Shown one piece after another: positions 11,900-23,945 of a stretch of DNA of 64,000 nt. The notes below the pieces were generated by a model. It was not told where the DNA came from. It was given only the letters and a program-made list of their open reading frames with translations, and did not search any database. This stretch comes from Perognathus longimembris pacificus (Eukaryota > Chordata > Mammalia > Rodentia > Heteromyidae): positions 11,296,963 to 11,360,962 of the forward strand of contig NC_063176.1 in assembly GCF_023159225.1 (NCBI RefSeq), in the 5' to 3' direction. Position 1 is the first letter of the stretch. Every line of letters begins with the position of its first letter. The position numbers and the translations under genes were made by a program.

Positions 11900-14765
11900 T
11901 TTTTTTAAAATTTTTATTGTCAAACTGATGTACAGAGAGGTTATAGTTTCATACGTTAGGCATTGGATACATTTCTTGTACTGTTTGTTACCTCCTCCCT
12001 CATTCCCCCCTCCTCCCCCCCATGAGTTGGTCAGTTCATTTACACCAGTTTTGCAAGTATTGCTTTGGTAGTCATTTGTCTTTTTTACCCTGTGTCTCTC
12101 GATTTTGGTATTCCCTTTCAGTTTCCTAGTTCTAATACCAGTATACATGGTTTCCAATGAGATAGTGCAGGTACACCACAGGAAGGGGATACAAAAAGAT
12201 CATAAATAATGGAAGCTACGGTTACACATAACGCGTTGAAAGTAATTACAACAGTGATATAACAATCGTTTCCATAACATGGAGATCATTTCACTTAGCA
12301 TCATCTTATGTGTTCATAAGGGTATAAAATATTGGGCTCTTGTGATAATCTGCTGTGACTTGCCTAAACGTGTGCTAATTATTCTCTATAAGGGAGACCA
12401 TACAGTCCATGTTTCTTTGGGTCTGGCTCACTTCACTTAGTATAATTTTTTCCAAGTCCTTCGATTTCCTGATGAATGGGGCAATGCCATTCTTTCTGAT
12501 AGAGGCATAAAATTCCATTGTGTATATGTACCACATTTTCCTGATCCATTCCTCTACTGATGAGCATCTGGGTTGGTTCCAAATTCTAGCTATGACAAAT
12601 TGTGCTGCGATGAACATTGTTGTGCTGTTGGCTTTAGTGTGTTCTTGTTTGTGGTCTTTTGGGTAGATGCCCAAAACTGTGGCTGTTGGATTATAGGGGA
12701 GTTCTATATTTAGCCTTCTGAGGAATCTCCTCCATACTGCTTTCCAGAGTGGCTGAACCAGTTTACATTCCCACCAACAATGAAGTAGGGTTCCCTTTTG
12801 ACCACATCCCCTCCAACAGTTGTTATTGTTAGGTTTCTTGATATATGACATTCTTACTGGGGTGAGATGGAATCTCAATGTTGTTTTGATTTGTATTTCT
12901 TTTATGGCCAGTGATGTAGAGCATTTTTTCATATGTCTCTTGGCCATTCTCATTTCCTCATCAGAGAAGTCTCTTTGTAAGTCTTTAGCCACTTTTTGAA
13001 GGGGCTATTGGTTCTTTGCGGATTTGTTTTGGAGGAATGTAAGTTTTTTAGTTCTGCATATATTTTAGATATGATACCTTTGTCCATTGTATGGCCGGTA
13101 AAGGTCTTTTCCCAATCTGTGGGCTTTCTGTTTATCTTGTGAGCTATGTCCTTTGCCCTGCAGAAGCTCTGCAGTTTGATGCAGTCCCATTTGTCCATCC
13201 TTTCTTTGATTTGTAGCCTTTCTGGGTCTTTGTTAAGGAAGTTCCGTCCTGTGCCAAGGAGCCCAAGTGTTTCTCCTACTCCTTCCTTTAGTGTTTTCAG
13301 GGTCTCTGTTTTAATTTTGAGGTCTTTGATCCATTTGGAATTGATTTTGGTGCAGGGTGATATATAAGGATCTAGTTTTAGTTTGTTGCATGTGTTGAAC
13401 CAGTTTTGCCAGCACCATTTGTTAAAGAGGCTATCTTTCTTCCAGACTATTGTTTTAGCTCCTTTATCAAAGATTAAGTAGGCTTAGTTCTGTGTGTTCA
13501 TTTCTGGGTCTTCAATTCTGTTCCATTGGTCTTCAGGCCTGTTCCGGTGCCAATACCAAACTGTTTTTATTACTATAGCTTTATAATACAGCTTGAAGTT
13601 GGTTATTGTAATTCCTCCAGCACTGTTCTTTCTGCTTAGGATTGTTTTTGCTATTCTGGGTCTTTCATTGTTCCATATGAATTTCTGGATTGCTTCCTCT
13701 ATTTTATTACAAAATGGTGTTGGGATATTAGTGGGTATTGCATTGAATTTGTAGATAGCCTTTGGCAATATTGTCATTTTGATTATATTAATCCTCCCAA
13801 TCCAGGAGCATGGGAGGTTTTTCCATTTCCTTAGTTCTTCCTTTATTTCGTTTTTCATGTTTTTAAAGTTCTCATCATAGAGGTCTTTCACTTCTTTGGT
13901 TAAGATTATTCCAAGTATTTTATGTTTTTTGAGGCTACTGCAAAAGGAGTTGCTTTCCTGATTTCAGCCTCGGCGTTTGGGTCATTAGCATATAGAAATG
14001 CCATTGAATTTTGAGGGTTTATTTTATATCCTGCAACTTTGCCAAAGTTTTGGATCAGCTCTAGTAGCTTGGGGGTAGAGTCTATGGGACTCTTTAGGTA
14101 TAGGATCATGTCATCTGCAAAGAGAGAAAGTTTAACTTCATCTTTTCCTATTTGGATCCCCTTTATATTTTCTTCTTGCCTAATTGCTCTGGCTAGGAAT
14201 TCTATTTCTATGTTGAAGAGCAGGGGAGAGAGTGGACATCCCTGCCTTGTTCCTGATTTTAAAGGGAATGGCTTTAGTTTTTCACTATTTAGAGTTATGC
14301 TTGCTGTTGGTTTGTCATAAACTGCCTTGATTATATTCAGGAATGTTCCCTGGAATCCCAGTTTTTCCAGGGCTTTTATCATAAATGGGTGCTGGATTTT
14401 ATCAAACGCTTTCTCCGCATTGAGTGATATAACCATGTGGTTCTTTACGTTTCTCCGGTTGATGTGGTGGATTACATTAATTGACTTGCGTATATTGAAC
14501 CAACTTTGCATCCCTGGGATGAATCCAGTTTGATCATGGCGTATGATTTTTTTGATGACCTGTTGAAGTCAATTGGCCAGAATTTTGTTGAGAATTTTTG
14601 CATCAATGTTCATCAGGGAAATCGGTCTATAGTTCTCTTTCCGTGATGAGTCCCTGCCTGGTTTTGGGATGAGGGCTATACTGGCTTCATAGAATGTGTC
14701 TGGTAGTGAACTTCCTCTTTCAATAGTCTTACTGATTAATAGCAGGTAATTGGTCTTATTAAGAA
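11900..14765 (-). mobile_element. 5'-truncated L1 LINE (L1-A), antisense to FSTL5
   Basis: About 2.9 kb of L1 with its 3' end on the left: T-rich tail, AATAAA on the minus strand at 11913-11918, then a 3' UTR and degenerate ORF2. The 5' truncation falls inside the reverse transcriptase domain, so ORF1 and the endonuclease domain are absent. The same 3' UTR type recurs at 20.3-20.8, 52.1 and 53.5-53.9 kb, so these copies belong to related L1 subfamilies. Confidence 0.93.
12375..14765 (-). pseudogene. L1 ORF2 remnant (reverse transcriptase and C-terminal part)
   Basis: Minus-strand pieces match L1 ORF2p in order: the [12 protein letters not shown] segment, an RT core with FADD at 14110-14121, the [13 protein letters not shown] region, and the C-terminal [16 protein letters not shown] and [14 protein letters not shown] segments. 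It is broken by in-frame stops at 14569-14571 and 13484-13486 and by frameshifts near 13890-13910 and 12950-12990. The usual motif A aspartate of DAEKAFD is asparagine here (codon 14419-14421). It cannot encode active ORF2p. Confidence 0.93.
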
Positions 14766-15007
14766 CCAGAAGAGTTGGAGACATATAATGTAATGACTGA
14801 ATTTTTTCTCTTATAGCGTAAATCCAGTATTCGCTGTTGAACTAACTATACATATAGCTTAAAATGATTCCACTTCCTCAAGCATGACTTTTAGCTCTTT
14901 GGATGTAGAGAATGACATACTTAAAATAGGAAGCAGTTTGCTCAGAAGATCAATTTTAATAAGACTGTTAGTCAATGTTTCTTTCTTAGGTTGGACCGTT
15001 TCCTGAC

Positions 15008-15240
15008 TATATTTTCCTTTTTGTATTGTAAATGATGTACAGAGGGGTTACATTTCCATGAGTACATTTCTCTTCGAACAGTATGATTCCCTTCCCTCAT
15101 TTTCTCTAGGATTTTCCTCTCGCAGGCCCCCTGCCCCCTAGTTGTATAGCTCATATCCAACATAGTGAGTATCACTGCTGAATTGGTTCACCCTTTGTCC
15201 TACTATTTCTCTGATTCCCCTTCTCCTCCCCAAATCAGAT
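15008..15240 (-). mobile_element. L1 3'-end fragment
   Basis: TGTATTGTAAATGATGTACA followed by GAGGGGTTACATTTCCATGA and a pyrimidine-rich, then CCCCCTGCCCCC stretch matches the antisense L1 3' UTR layout seen at 11.9 kb. No ORF2 portion is attached. Confidence 0.55.
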
Positions 15241-15249
15241 AAACTTATG

Positions 15250-15610
15250 TTGTAAGAAAACTAAGTCACAAGAAACAGAGAAACCACCACTTAAATGGAC
15301 AAAATATGAGTCTTTATTGGAGAGCACGAGTACTTCTGGTGGGTTCATGTCTCAAAAGTCAGCAACCCCAAATGCAGCTAGCACAAACCTTATATAGGCC
15401 CAAACCATACAAGGTGTGTGAATCAATCCCATCAAAATGTTATACATGACCAAAGCAATCCAGATGAGGACATGTAAACTTAATAGGAAAGCAAAACATC
15501 TAGGGAAACAATCAGGGGAAATCAAGAAGCAATTACCTAGGGGACGTATAGAGACAGTCTCCTCACCTCACTTATATACAAGATCACTGTACAGAAATCA
15601 ACACAGTGAA
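15250..15610 (-). mobile_element. probable LTR, antisense
   Basis: On the minus strand there is a TATATAAGG promoter motif (15391-15399) and, about 80 bp downstream, an AATAAA (15313-15318) followed by a T-rich segment ending near TTACA at about 15251. This is the U3-R-U5 order of an LTR. I could not pair clean TSDs, so the borders and family are uncertain. It lies about 300 bp upstream of the last FSTL5 exon. Confidence 0.45.
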
Positions 15611-15882
15611 TAAAGGAAAAAAGAAAGTAAACTGTATACAGTCCAATTAAAAAACCTCTTGTTTTCATTTCTTGGAGTTCATTCTATAATTATCATTTCA
15701 TATGATCATATGCGCATAGCTATAGAGCCCTTTTGATCCACTTCTAAGAATATCCTACTTTGGTCTCTTTATGGGAATGGTTAGTCCTGTTTAATTAATC
15801 ATGTTCAAGTGCATTTTTTTTTTTGTCATTTACAGTCCGTTGGGTTTTTACTTGCAGACTTATAGATGTTTTCCTCTTGTGA

Positions 15883-16629
<747 letters not shown>

Positions 16630-18402
16630 GTAATCCTAATGTACTGGTCCCAAAGGAAGAGTTTTACACTACATTGCACTTGACAGTAGATTATTTAAAT
16701 GATAGCTCAACTTTGAAAGCTTCTAGTCTCCTCAAACATAATTTACTTCGTTGGTCCAAATGAAATAATTGTTTCTGACATAGGTATATACAAGAAAATT
16801 GGTTGATTAGAAGCAATTCACATAATATTTAATGAGAAATTGCTCAGTAATTGGAATCAAATTATGAAATTATGTTTTCAACCAGTAAAATAGGATTTTA
16901 AATTCTTTGCAAAACTAAACTGCAGGGACTTTCAGATGATTTACACATCGTTTCATTTTGAGGGCAACTTACATAATTTTTTTCTCTGTCCTTTTCTTTC
17001 AACCAGAAATAAAGGTGTGGAACCTTAAAATTATTAATTCAAAATATTCTGTCCTGTTCACTGTTTATAATCTTTTGTGCCTTGAAGGGAATGTCACAGA
17101 AGGAAAAGGAAGGCTAAGAGCTACATATTGCACACCTCCATAGCTATAAACCTGTTGTCTTTAAGAAATGTTCAATTTACTTTGCACCAAATCTTGCCTT
17201 CCATCATCTGACCTTCAAACAAAATGTCATTTGAAGGCATAATTTGCCCTTAGGTTATATGCAGGTGACAAACTCTTCCATTTATGTTACAATCTGTAGT
17301 ATGTTGGAGACTGTGGAGGAGGAAAGATAATTCTAGTAAAAAATGTTAGCAATGTTTGTTTTACCTATCACTTTATTTTAAAATCACTAGAGTCCATTTT
17401 GTTTTCAGTACAAGTTTGTCTGGAATTTCAAGTAGGTACAAATATTTACTTCCTTTTTTGTTGAAATTTTTCTTTCCATTTTTGTAGCCCAATGTGGCCT
17501 AATGAGGAACTTTCAGTTCTAAAAGAGAAGCATTAACACCAGGGAAAGACTGATCACTGCTGAGCCTCCAGGGTTGGGAGAGTCAGCAACAGGGGTTGGT
17601 ATCTAGGGACAAACTTTCCACAGTGAGTGAAGAATTACTCTCCTCTTGCTTTTGCTGGTTGACTGTAACTCACCAAGGAACTCCATTCCCAATAATTTTC
17701 TTAAGTGACTTCTGTTCCACTCCTACATAATCCTAGAGCAACTTTCTTGATAACTATACTGTAGTTGGAAACCTTATTGGAGACACTACAGAGAGTAATG
17801 AATACTGTTTCTTCCATTTTTCTTAAGATATTAAAGAGAAAGCCAGTAGAAATAATTTAAAAGACAAGAGAGAGGGTTTACTGAAAAAAAGTCAGATAAT
17901 TATCCAGGCTACAAGTAATAGCTTACATGTTTTAAGAATCTTTTCATTACTTTTCTTTTTATTGTTACTAATAATGCAAATGGGCTGTTCAAATGACCTC
18001 CATTTACTTAAGATAATCTAATAAGGTCTTTTTTAAATATAAATTTTACTCAAGTTTAAATTGTGCAAAACTTCATAGAATCCTAACATTTTATAGTATG
18101 TGATATCTTATATGTATATAGACTCCCCAACTGTGTGATATTGATTTCTTCTTAGCTTAAGGGAACCTTATGGGAGATAGATTTAAAAGACAATGAAAAT
18201 CAGCTTGTGTTTTTACTTATTGAGTCTGCTCTTCTTTTAGCAGCTTTCTCTTTTGTGAACATGAACCATATGCCTTGTCTGTAATGTAATGATTTAATGT
18301 AAGTCTGTCGTGTACATCCTTTTTTGGTATCTTACACCATGTGGATGCTCTGTTTGTAGACTGCTTGATGAACGGAGAATAAAGCTCTTACATTTTAAGC
18401 TT
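16630..18402 (+). other. FSTL5: FSTL5 3' untranslated region
   Basis: About 1.8 kb of AT-rich, SINE-free sequence between the stop codon and the poly(A) signal; the lack of repeats contrasts with the flanks. It includes a Pumilio-like TGTATATA (18113-18120) and an AATAAA at 17008-17013 that could serve a shorter transcript. The end is estimated about 20 bases after the distal signal. Confidence 0.7.
18378..18383 (+). terminator. FSTL5: distal poly(A) signal of FSTL5
   Basis: AATAAA with several upstream TGTA motifs (for example GTGTACATCC and GTTTGTAGAC). A GT-rich downstream element (TGTTTGGTGATCCTGTGTGT) starts about 25 bases after it. This is the classical arrangement of a mammalian cleavage site, expected near 18398-18405. 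Confidence 0.82.
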
Positions 18403-18627
18403 TGCATGTTTGGTGATCCTGTGTGTATACCATATTCTTCTCAAAGTTTTAAAACATAATTTGGTGTTTGCTCTGATTTTGAATGTGATGGATGATTTGG
18501 AGTGTCATATAACCAAAGAAAATATTTAGTTTGTCTTCTTATAAAAACGATGTAAATTTCTATGTCCCTCAGCAAATTATCCAGCTAAGACTTAAAATGA
18601 GTTCCTTTTTGACTGTGTGTGCATGCA

Positions 18628-18630
<3 letters not shown>

Positions 18631-18673
<43 letters not shown>
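18631..18673. repeat. (GT)n microsatellite
   Basis: About 21 uninterrupted GT units directly before the antisense SINE. Confidence 0.97.
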
Positions 18674-18676
<3 letters not shown>

Positions 18677-18880
18677 ATCCTGGGGCTTGAAATCAGAATC
18701 AGAGCGTGGGCTTTCATTCACCTTGTGTTTTGTTTTTTTCCCTTTTTTTCTTTTCGTATGGCTAGTATTCTACCTCTTTACTCACAGCTCCACTTCGAGT
18801 CTGCTCGATTTTCCTGGGGGGACTGTGATCCTCAGATATCAGCCTACTGAAAAGCTAGGATTTCAGAAATAATATTCCAC
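18674..18880 (-). mobile_element. B1-like/Geo SINE
   Basis: Antisense copy: ATCCTGGGGCTTGAAATCAG (Geo 3' end), then the 7SL-like half (TGTGATCCTCAGATATCAGC, CTGAAAAGCTAGGATTTCAG). The (GT)n tract sits where the A-rich tail would be, so the microsatellite probably arose from the tail. Confidence 0.65.
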
Positions 18881-18984
18881 CAGCATACTCTTAATATTAG
18901 AATAGAATAGCAAAAGTACGCTCAACAACAAATGTTTTCTTTTTTATATTGTTATATACAAACAACACAAATATTGAGCCTTAT

Positions 18985-19072
18985 TTATTTATTTTTATGG
19001 TGCTAACACCTGGTACCTCATTCATTCTAGACAAGTGCTCAAGCACTGAACCTGAGCCCCTTTCTAAATATA
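18985..19072 (-). mobile_element. monomeric ID-like SINE remnant
   Basis: TATGGTGCTAACACCTGGTA, then CTAGACAAGTGCTCAAGCAC and TGAACCTGAGCCCC. This fits an antisense tRNA-derived ID-like monomer; diverged. Confidence 0.45.
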
Positions 19073-19083
19073 TTGAAAAGACT

Positions 19084-20790
19084 GTTTATCTTGTGAGCTA
19101 TGTCCTTTGCCATGCAGAAGCTCTGCAGTTTGATGCAGTCCCATTTATCCAAATTATCTTTGATTTGTTGCATTTCTGGGCCTTTATTAAGTAAATTTTA
19201 TCCTATGCCAAGGAGCCCAAGTGTTTCTCCTATTCTTTTTTGTAGTCATTTCAGGGTATCTGATTTTACTTCGGGGTCTTTGATCCATTTGGAATTTAGT
19301 TCAGGGTGATATATAAGGATCTAGTTTTTGTTTGCTACAGGTGTTGAACCAGTTTTGCCAGCACCATTTGTTGAAGAGGATTTCTTCAGTCCTATTTTTA
19401 TAAACTTCCTTAATAAAGGCCCAGAAATGCAACGAATCAAAGAAAGATTGGACAAATGGGATTGCATTGAACTACAGAGCTTCTGCAGGGCAAAGGGGAT
19501 TGCTTGCAAGATAAACAGAAAGCCCACAGATTGGGAGATTTTTACTGGTCATACAATGGACAAAGGCCTCATATCTAAAATATGTGTAGAACGCAAAAGA
19601 TTAAATTCCTCCAAAACAATCCTCAAAGAACCAATGGCCCCCTCAACAAATGGGCTAAAGACCTAAAAAGAGACGTCTCTGAAGAGGAAATGAGAACAGC
19701 CAAGAGACACATGAAGACGTGCTCTACATCATTGACCATAAAAGAAATGCAAATCAAAACAACACTGAGATTCCACCTCACCCCAGTAGGAATGTCCATC
19801 ATCAGGAAAATTAATATTAACGAATGCCGGAGGGGATGTGGCCAAAAGGGAACCCTACTATATTGTTGGTGGTAGTTTAAACTTGTTCAACCACTCTGGA
19901 AAGCAGTATGAAGGATCTTTAAAAGGCTAAACATAGAGTGCCTCTATGATCAAGCAGCCCCACCTTGGGGCATCTACCCAAAAGATTACAAGCAAGACCA
20001 CACTAAAACCACCAGCACAACTATGTTCATCGCAGCACAATTTGTCATAGCTAGAATATGGCACCAATCCAGCCGCCCCTCAGTAGACCAGTGGATCACA
20101 AAAATGTGGTACATATACACAATGGAATTTTATGCCTCTATTAGACAGAATGACATTGCCCCATTCATAAGGAAAGGGAAGAATTTGGAAGAAATCATAC
20201 TAAGTGAAGTGAGCCATACCCAAAGAAACATAGATGCTATGGTTTCACTCGTAGGGAATCATTAGTACATACTTAAGATAGTCATAGCAGAAGACCACAA
20301 TAGCCCAAGAGCTACACCCATATGAACGCATAAGATGATGCTAAACAAAAAGAACTCAACATTATGGAAACAAGTGGTATATCATTGTTGTTATTTTCGA
20401 CATGCCACGTGAAACCATATCCCCCTTTTTTTCTCCTCTTTTTTTTCTCTCATTTTTCCTTTCTGTGGTTTTATCCCTGCTATCACTGTGTCTGATCTTT
20501 GTATCCTGGATACTGTATATGTGTGCATTAGAACTAGGGAAGGGAAAGGGAGTACCAAAATAGACAAAGGATAAAATGTCAAACCATTCCAAAAGCAATA
20601 TTTACAAATCCATTTGGTGTAAAACAACTGTACAGCTCAGGCGGGGAGAGGGAAATGGGGAGGAGGGAGAAAAGGGAAAAATGAGGAAGGAGGTAACACG
20701 TCGGATCAGAAATGTACTAACTGTCTTACGTATGAAACTGTAACCCCTCTGTACTTCACATTGACAATAAAGAAAAACAATTTAAAAAAC
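19084..20790 (+). mobile_element. L1 LINE with 5' inversion (L1-B)
   Basis: From about 19402 to 20790 this is sense L1: the C-terminal part of ORF2, a 3' UTR and CAATAAAG near the end. From 19084 to about 19400 the same ORF2 region runs in the opposite orientation. The two parts meet near 19400, the hallmark of twin-primed L1 insertion. Sequence equivalent to 13131-13243 of L1-A occurs in both parts, forming inverted arms at 19084-19200 and 19402-19515. Confidence 0.9.
19402..20265 (+). pseudogene. L1 ORF2 C-terminal remnant
   Basis: Sense pieces encode KAKGIACKINRKPTDWE, RAVKRHMK-like and [14 protein letters not shown] segments, then [14 protein letters not shown] and [14 protein letters not shown]. 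Frame changes occur near 19600 and between 19875 and 20023. It lies wholly C-terminal to the RT catalytic core. Confidence 0.85.
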
Positions 20791-20799
20791 GACTGACAG

Positions 20800-21340
20800 T
20801 GGACCTAGAAAATAGTAAGATTCAATATATATGACAAAATGATCTCTGAAGAATACATTTGTTTCCTCAAAGAAGAATAAATGAGAGCAGAGCGTATAAG
20901 AGCCAACACAGATGATGTGGGGATTCTTTCCCACATCCCTGATAACAGGTGTATCACTAATGATAATCTCAATGATATTGCATAATGTAAGAACTGAAAG
21001 GGAAGGAAAGGCTTGGGGGAGTAATGAACAACTTCAAAAGAAGCTGTGATGACCATGAGTAGACCTTCATTGGACAGAGGAAAGGTAGTAGTGAAATAAG
21101 GCAGGGTGTGGGTAAAGCTGTGAATAAGAGAGAGGGAACAAGAGAAGGAAGGAAAGCAACTAGATCAGTGGAAAGGGATTGACATGGGAGCAGGTGGAGA
21201 GGGGAAAGATTTTATCAGATTGTGGAGGCAGAGAGGCAAAGAGTGAAACCAGTTTCAGGAATCTAGAGTTAATCAGATGCTTAACAACACATTTTAAGTG
21301 GCATTTAAACTAGAGTTTTGACAAAGACTTTACTTGTGTG
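20800..21340. other. intergenic sequence with no recognised feature
   Basis: Purine-rich on the + strand (many GAGA and GGAA tracts), without gene or repeat calls I can support. Confidence 0.35.
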
Positions 21341-21344
21341 GTGG

Positions 21345-21632
21345 ATCTTCTTTGTGTGGTGCTTTAAACTCAGTTGTCTCATGATTACTGTGCGGGAGTT
21401 TCACCTATTGAGCCATACCACTATCTTTTTAGATTATTTTTCAAGTAGAATCTCTATTTCTGCCAAGACTGTCCAGGACTGCCGTTCAGTCATGCTTCCT
21501 TTGTAGCTACAATGAAAGGCATATGTCCCCCACACTCAGCTTTAACTGGTTAGGATCAACTATTCTGGCCTCAAATCATAATATTCCAAGTAGCTAGGAT
21601 TATAGGCATAAGCTATTGTGTCTGGCTAAAAC
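21345..21632 (-). mobile_element. degraded B1-like/Geo SINE(s)
   Basis: GTGGTGCTTTAAACTCAG and TTGAGCCATACC resemble the antisense Geo or ID half. GGCCTCAAATCATAATATTC and AAGTAGCTAGGATTATAGGC are the antisense 7SL-like half. It may be more than one overlapping element. Confidence 0.5.
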
Positions 21633-21722
21633 TTTCCTATACTTACTAGGATGAAAATTTGACTACAAAGAAGGGAAGTTGGAGGAAAATATATGTTAGG
21701 TGACTACTATAAAAAGTTATTT

Positions 21723-21950
21723 TGCAGACATAGTGGCTCATAACTCTAATCCCAGCTACTGAGGATTGGCAAAACAATAAGATTCTATATCACCTTACAA
21801 CCTCAGCGTGGTGGCGTCCAGTTGTCTTCCTACACTCTAGGCATAGGTTGGAGAACATTGGCTCATTGTAGCCCAAGCCCCTATCTGAAACATAAAGCAA
21901 AAAAAGTGTTTTAAGCATGAAGCCCTGAATTGAATTCCCAAAACTACTAA
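21723..21950 (+). mobile_element. degraded B1-like/Geo SINE
   Basis: Sense: AGTGGCTCATAACTCTAATC, CCCAGCTACTGAGGA, then a diverged Geo half before an A-rich tail. Confidence 0.5.
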
Positions 21951-22197
21951 AAGCAAAGTGACTTTGTAGTCTTTAATGTTTGGTAAATAAATTGACTCTA
22001 TATATTAAACATGAATTATACTTGTTAAGGAAGCAAAATCTGAAGAGGCAGATGAGTAAATATGAGTGATAAAAGGAGACAAGATGACAGGTTGAACATG
22101 TGTCCCCACTGACAGGAATAGGAAAGTCTGAAGCAGAAAGCTTCAACTGAAAGGTAGAGGATCCAGACAAAATATGAGCTGAATTGAAAAACAGGAT

Positions 22198-22420
22198 CTA
22201 GGTGCTGATGGATCATGCCAGTAATCCTAGCTACTCAAAGGCTGTGATATGAGGGTCAAATTTTGAAGCCAGCTGGAGCAGGAAAGTCTATATAACTCTT
22301 CTCTCAAATTAACCACCAGAAGTGGAACAATCTCAAATGTTAGACTGATACCCTTGGGCAAAATGCTAAGGGACTGCACCCAGGCCAGGAGGGAACCATC
22401 CAAGAAACAAATAAACTCAT
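22198..22420 (+). mobile_element. B1-like/Geo SINE
   Basis: Sense: GTAATCCTAGCTACTCAAAG, GAAGCCAGCTGGAGCAGGAA, AATTAACCACCAGAAGTGGA and a truncated or diverged Geo half (AGGGACTGCACCCAGGCC). Confidence 0.65.
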
Positions 22421-23040
22421 AATCAATTCAACAAAATCCTACAACAATGGATCTGCTCCCACAGAAGTGACAGCTTGCACAGAAAGTCAATGTCATTTTT
22501 AGGACTTATACCTCCATTTCATTAACTACATCTATGTGAAATAGAAGCACAGTTAAATTTTTTTTTTTTGCTATTTAGAACCTTATTACCTTACAGAAAC
22601 CCAGTCAAAAGTTATTTACAGTTTTCTTTTATAAAATAAATAAATGTAATTAAAAATTTTATATTCACTTGTTAAGGTTTTAGAGGGTGTGACAAAATGC
22701 TTAATTACATCTGGCAACATCCTATTGTAAAAAAATTTAAGTGAAAAACTTTAGAACAATTTTTCTGTTCATAGAAACCAAATATAATTCTGAAATAAGA
22801 CAAAACCAACTGTTTCAAGTTTAAGAACTCATAATAATCTACAGCTAAGACACAACATTCAGACATTTCTGTAGGAAAGGGGAGAGAAGAAAATAGACTT
22901 CTCTAAAGTCTGTTTTTATTTATCCTGCCAAACATCCTCTACTCTTTTCCCTGACAACTTTCATGAAAAGGAGATTTGTGTCTGCTTCCCTTGCTTGCTT
23001 GGCTTATGTTCTACCATTTAATCATTCCTCCAGCCATGCT

Positions 23041-23158
23041 TTTATTTTGGTTTGGTTTTGTGCCAGTCTTTGAATTCAAGGTCTACATACTGTAACTGAG
23101 CTTTTGTGCTCAAGTTTAATGCTCTAACACTTGAAAGATAGTTCCACTCTCTCCTTTC
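23041..23158 (-). mobile_element. Geo-type SINE remnant
   Basis: GTGCCAGTCTTTGAATTCAA followed by GCTCAAGTTTAATGCTCTAA and CACTTGAAAG: an antisense Geo monomer, diverged. Confidence 0.55.
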
Positions 23159-23385
23159 ATTACTAGCTTATTTTCCACTTTTGTTCCTATTACTAGTTAG
23201 TAATAGTAAACTAATTAGCTTCACAGGAAATCACCACCTCCCACAAAAACCATGCTTTTAATAAAAGCATATGGAAAAACAAAAGTGTCTTTATTACAGT
23301 TTTAGTTTTAGTTCTGAAGTGAATTATTTAGAATTGGTACTGTTTAATTTCCTCAGAAAGTCTCAATGTTCAGTCTTAAGTCTTT

Positions 23386-23591
23386 TTTTTTTTTTTTTTT
23401 GCCACTCCGGGGCCTTGGACTCAGGGCCTGAGCACCATCCCTGGCTTCTTCCTGCTCAAGGCTAGCACTCTGCCACCTGAGCCACAGCGCCCCTTCTGGC
23501 CGTTTTCCATATATGTGGTGCTCGGGAATCGAACCGAGAGCTTCATGTGTAGGAGGCAAGCACTCTTGCCACTAGGCCATATTCCCAGCCC
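23386..23591 (-). mobile_element. IDL-Geo SINE
   Basis: Full antisense dimer with a poly(T) edge. It is flanked by a slightly diverged TSD (AGTCTTAAGTCTTT at 23372-23385 and AATCTTAACTCTTT at 23592-23605). Confidence 0.92.
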
Positions 23592-23697
23592 AATCTTAAC
23601 TCTTTAAATCGTTTACTATTTTAAAATCATTCTAGAATGTTGGTAGTTAAAATCAATTATTCGTATACTACTATAATTTGTAAAATTAAAACAAGGA

Positions 23698-23945
23698 TAG
23701 CCATGTGCGGGTAAGATCATTATCCCAGCTACTCAAGAGGTTGGAATATGAGGGTCATGGCTCAATGACAGATTGGGCAGGAAAGTTTGTGACTCTTATC
23801 TCCAATTAACTACCTGAAAACTGGAAGTGGAGCTGAGGCTCAAAGTGGTAGAGCACTAGTCTTGAGCAAAAAGAGCTCAGAGACAGTACTCAGGCCTGGA
23901 GTTCAAGCCCCATGATGGACCAAAACAACAACAAAAAATTTAAGT
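23698..23945 (+). mobile_element. B1-like/Geo SINE, nearly full length
   Basis: Sense: ATCCCAGCTACTCAAGAGG, GGCAGGAAAGTTTGTGACTC, TTATCTCCAATTAACTACC, AACTGGAAGTGGAGCTGAGG, GTAGAGCACTAGTCTTGAGC, GAGTTCAAGCCCCATGATGG and an (AAC)n tail. It shows clearly how the 7SL-like half joins the Geo half. Confidence 0.8.

Noticed and set aside
13906..14511. 201-codon minus-strand open frame as a host gene
   Set aside because: It is the reverse transcriptase part of L1 ORF2 (FADD motif, typical L1 segments) and its continuations are broken by stops and frameshifts.
19076..20790. TSD for L1-B (AAAGACTG / AACGACTG near both ends)
   Set aside because: Short, mismatched and next to an A-rich tail; could be coincidence.
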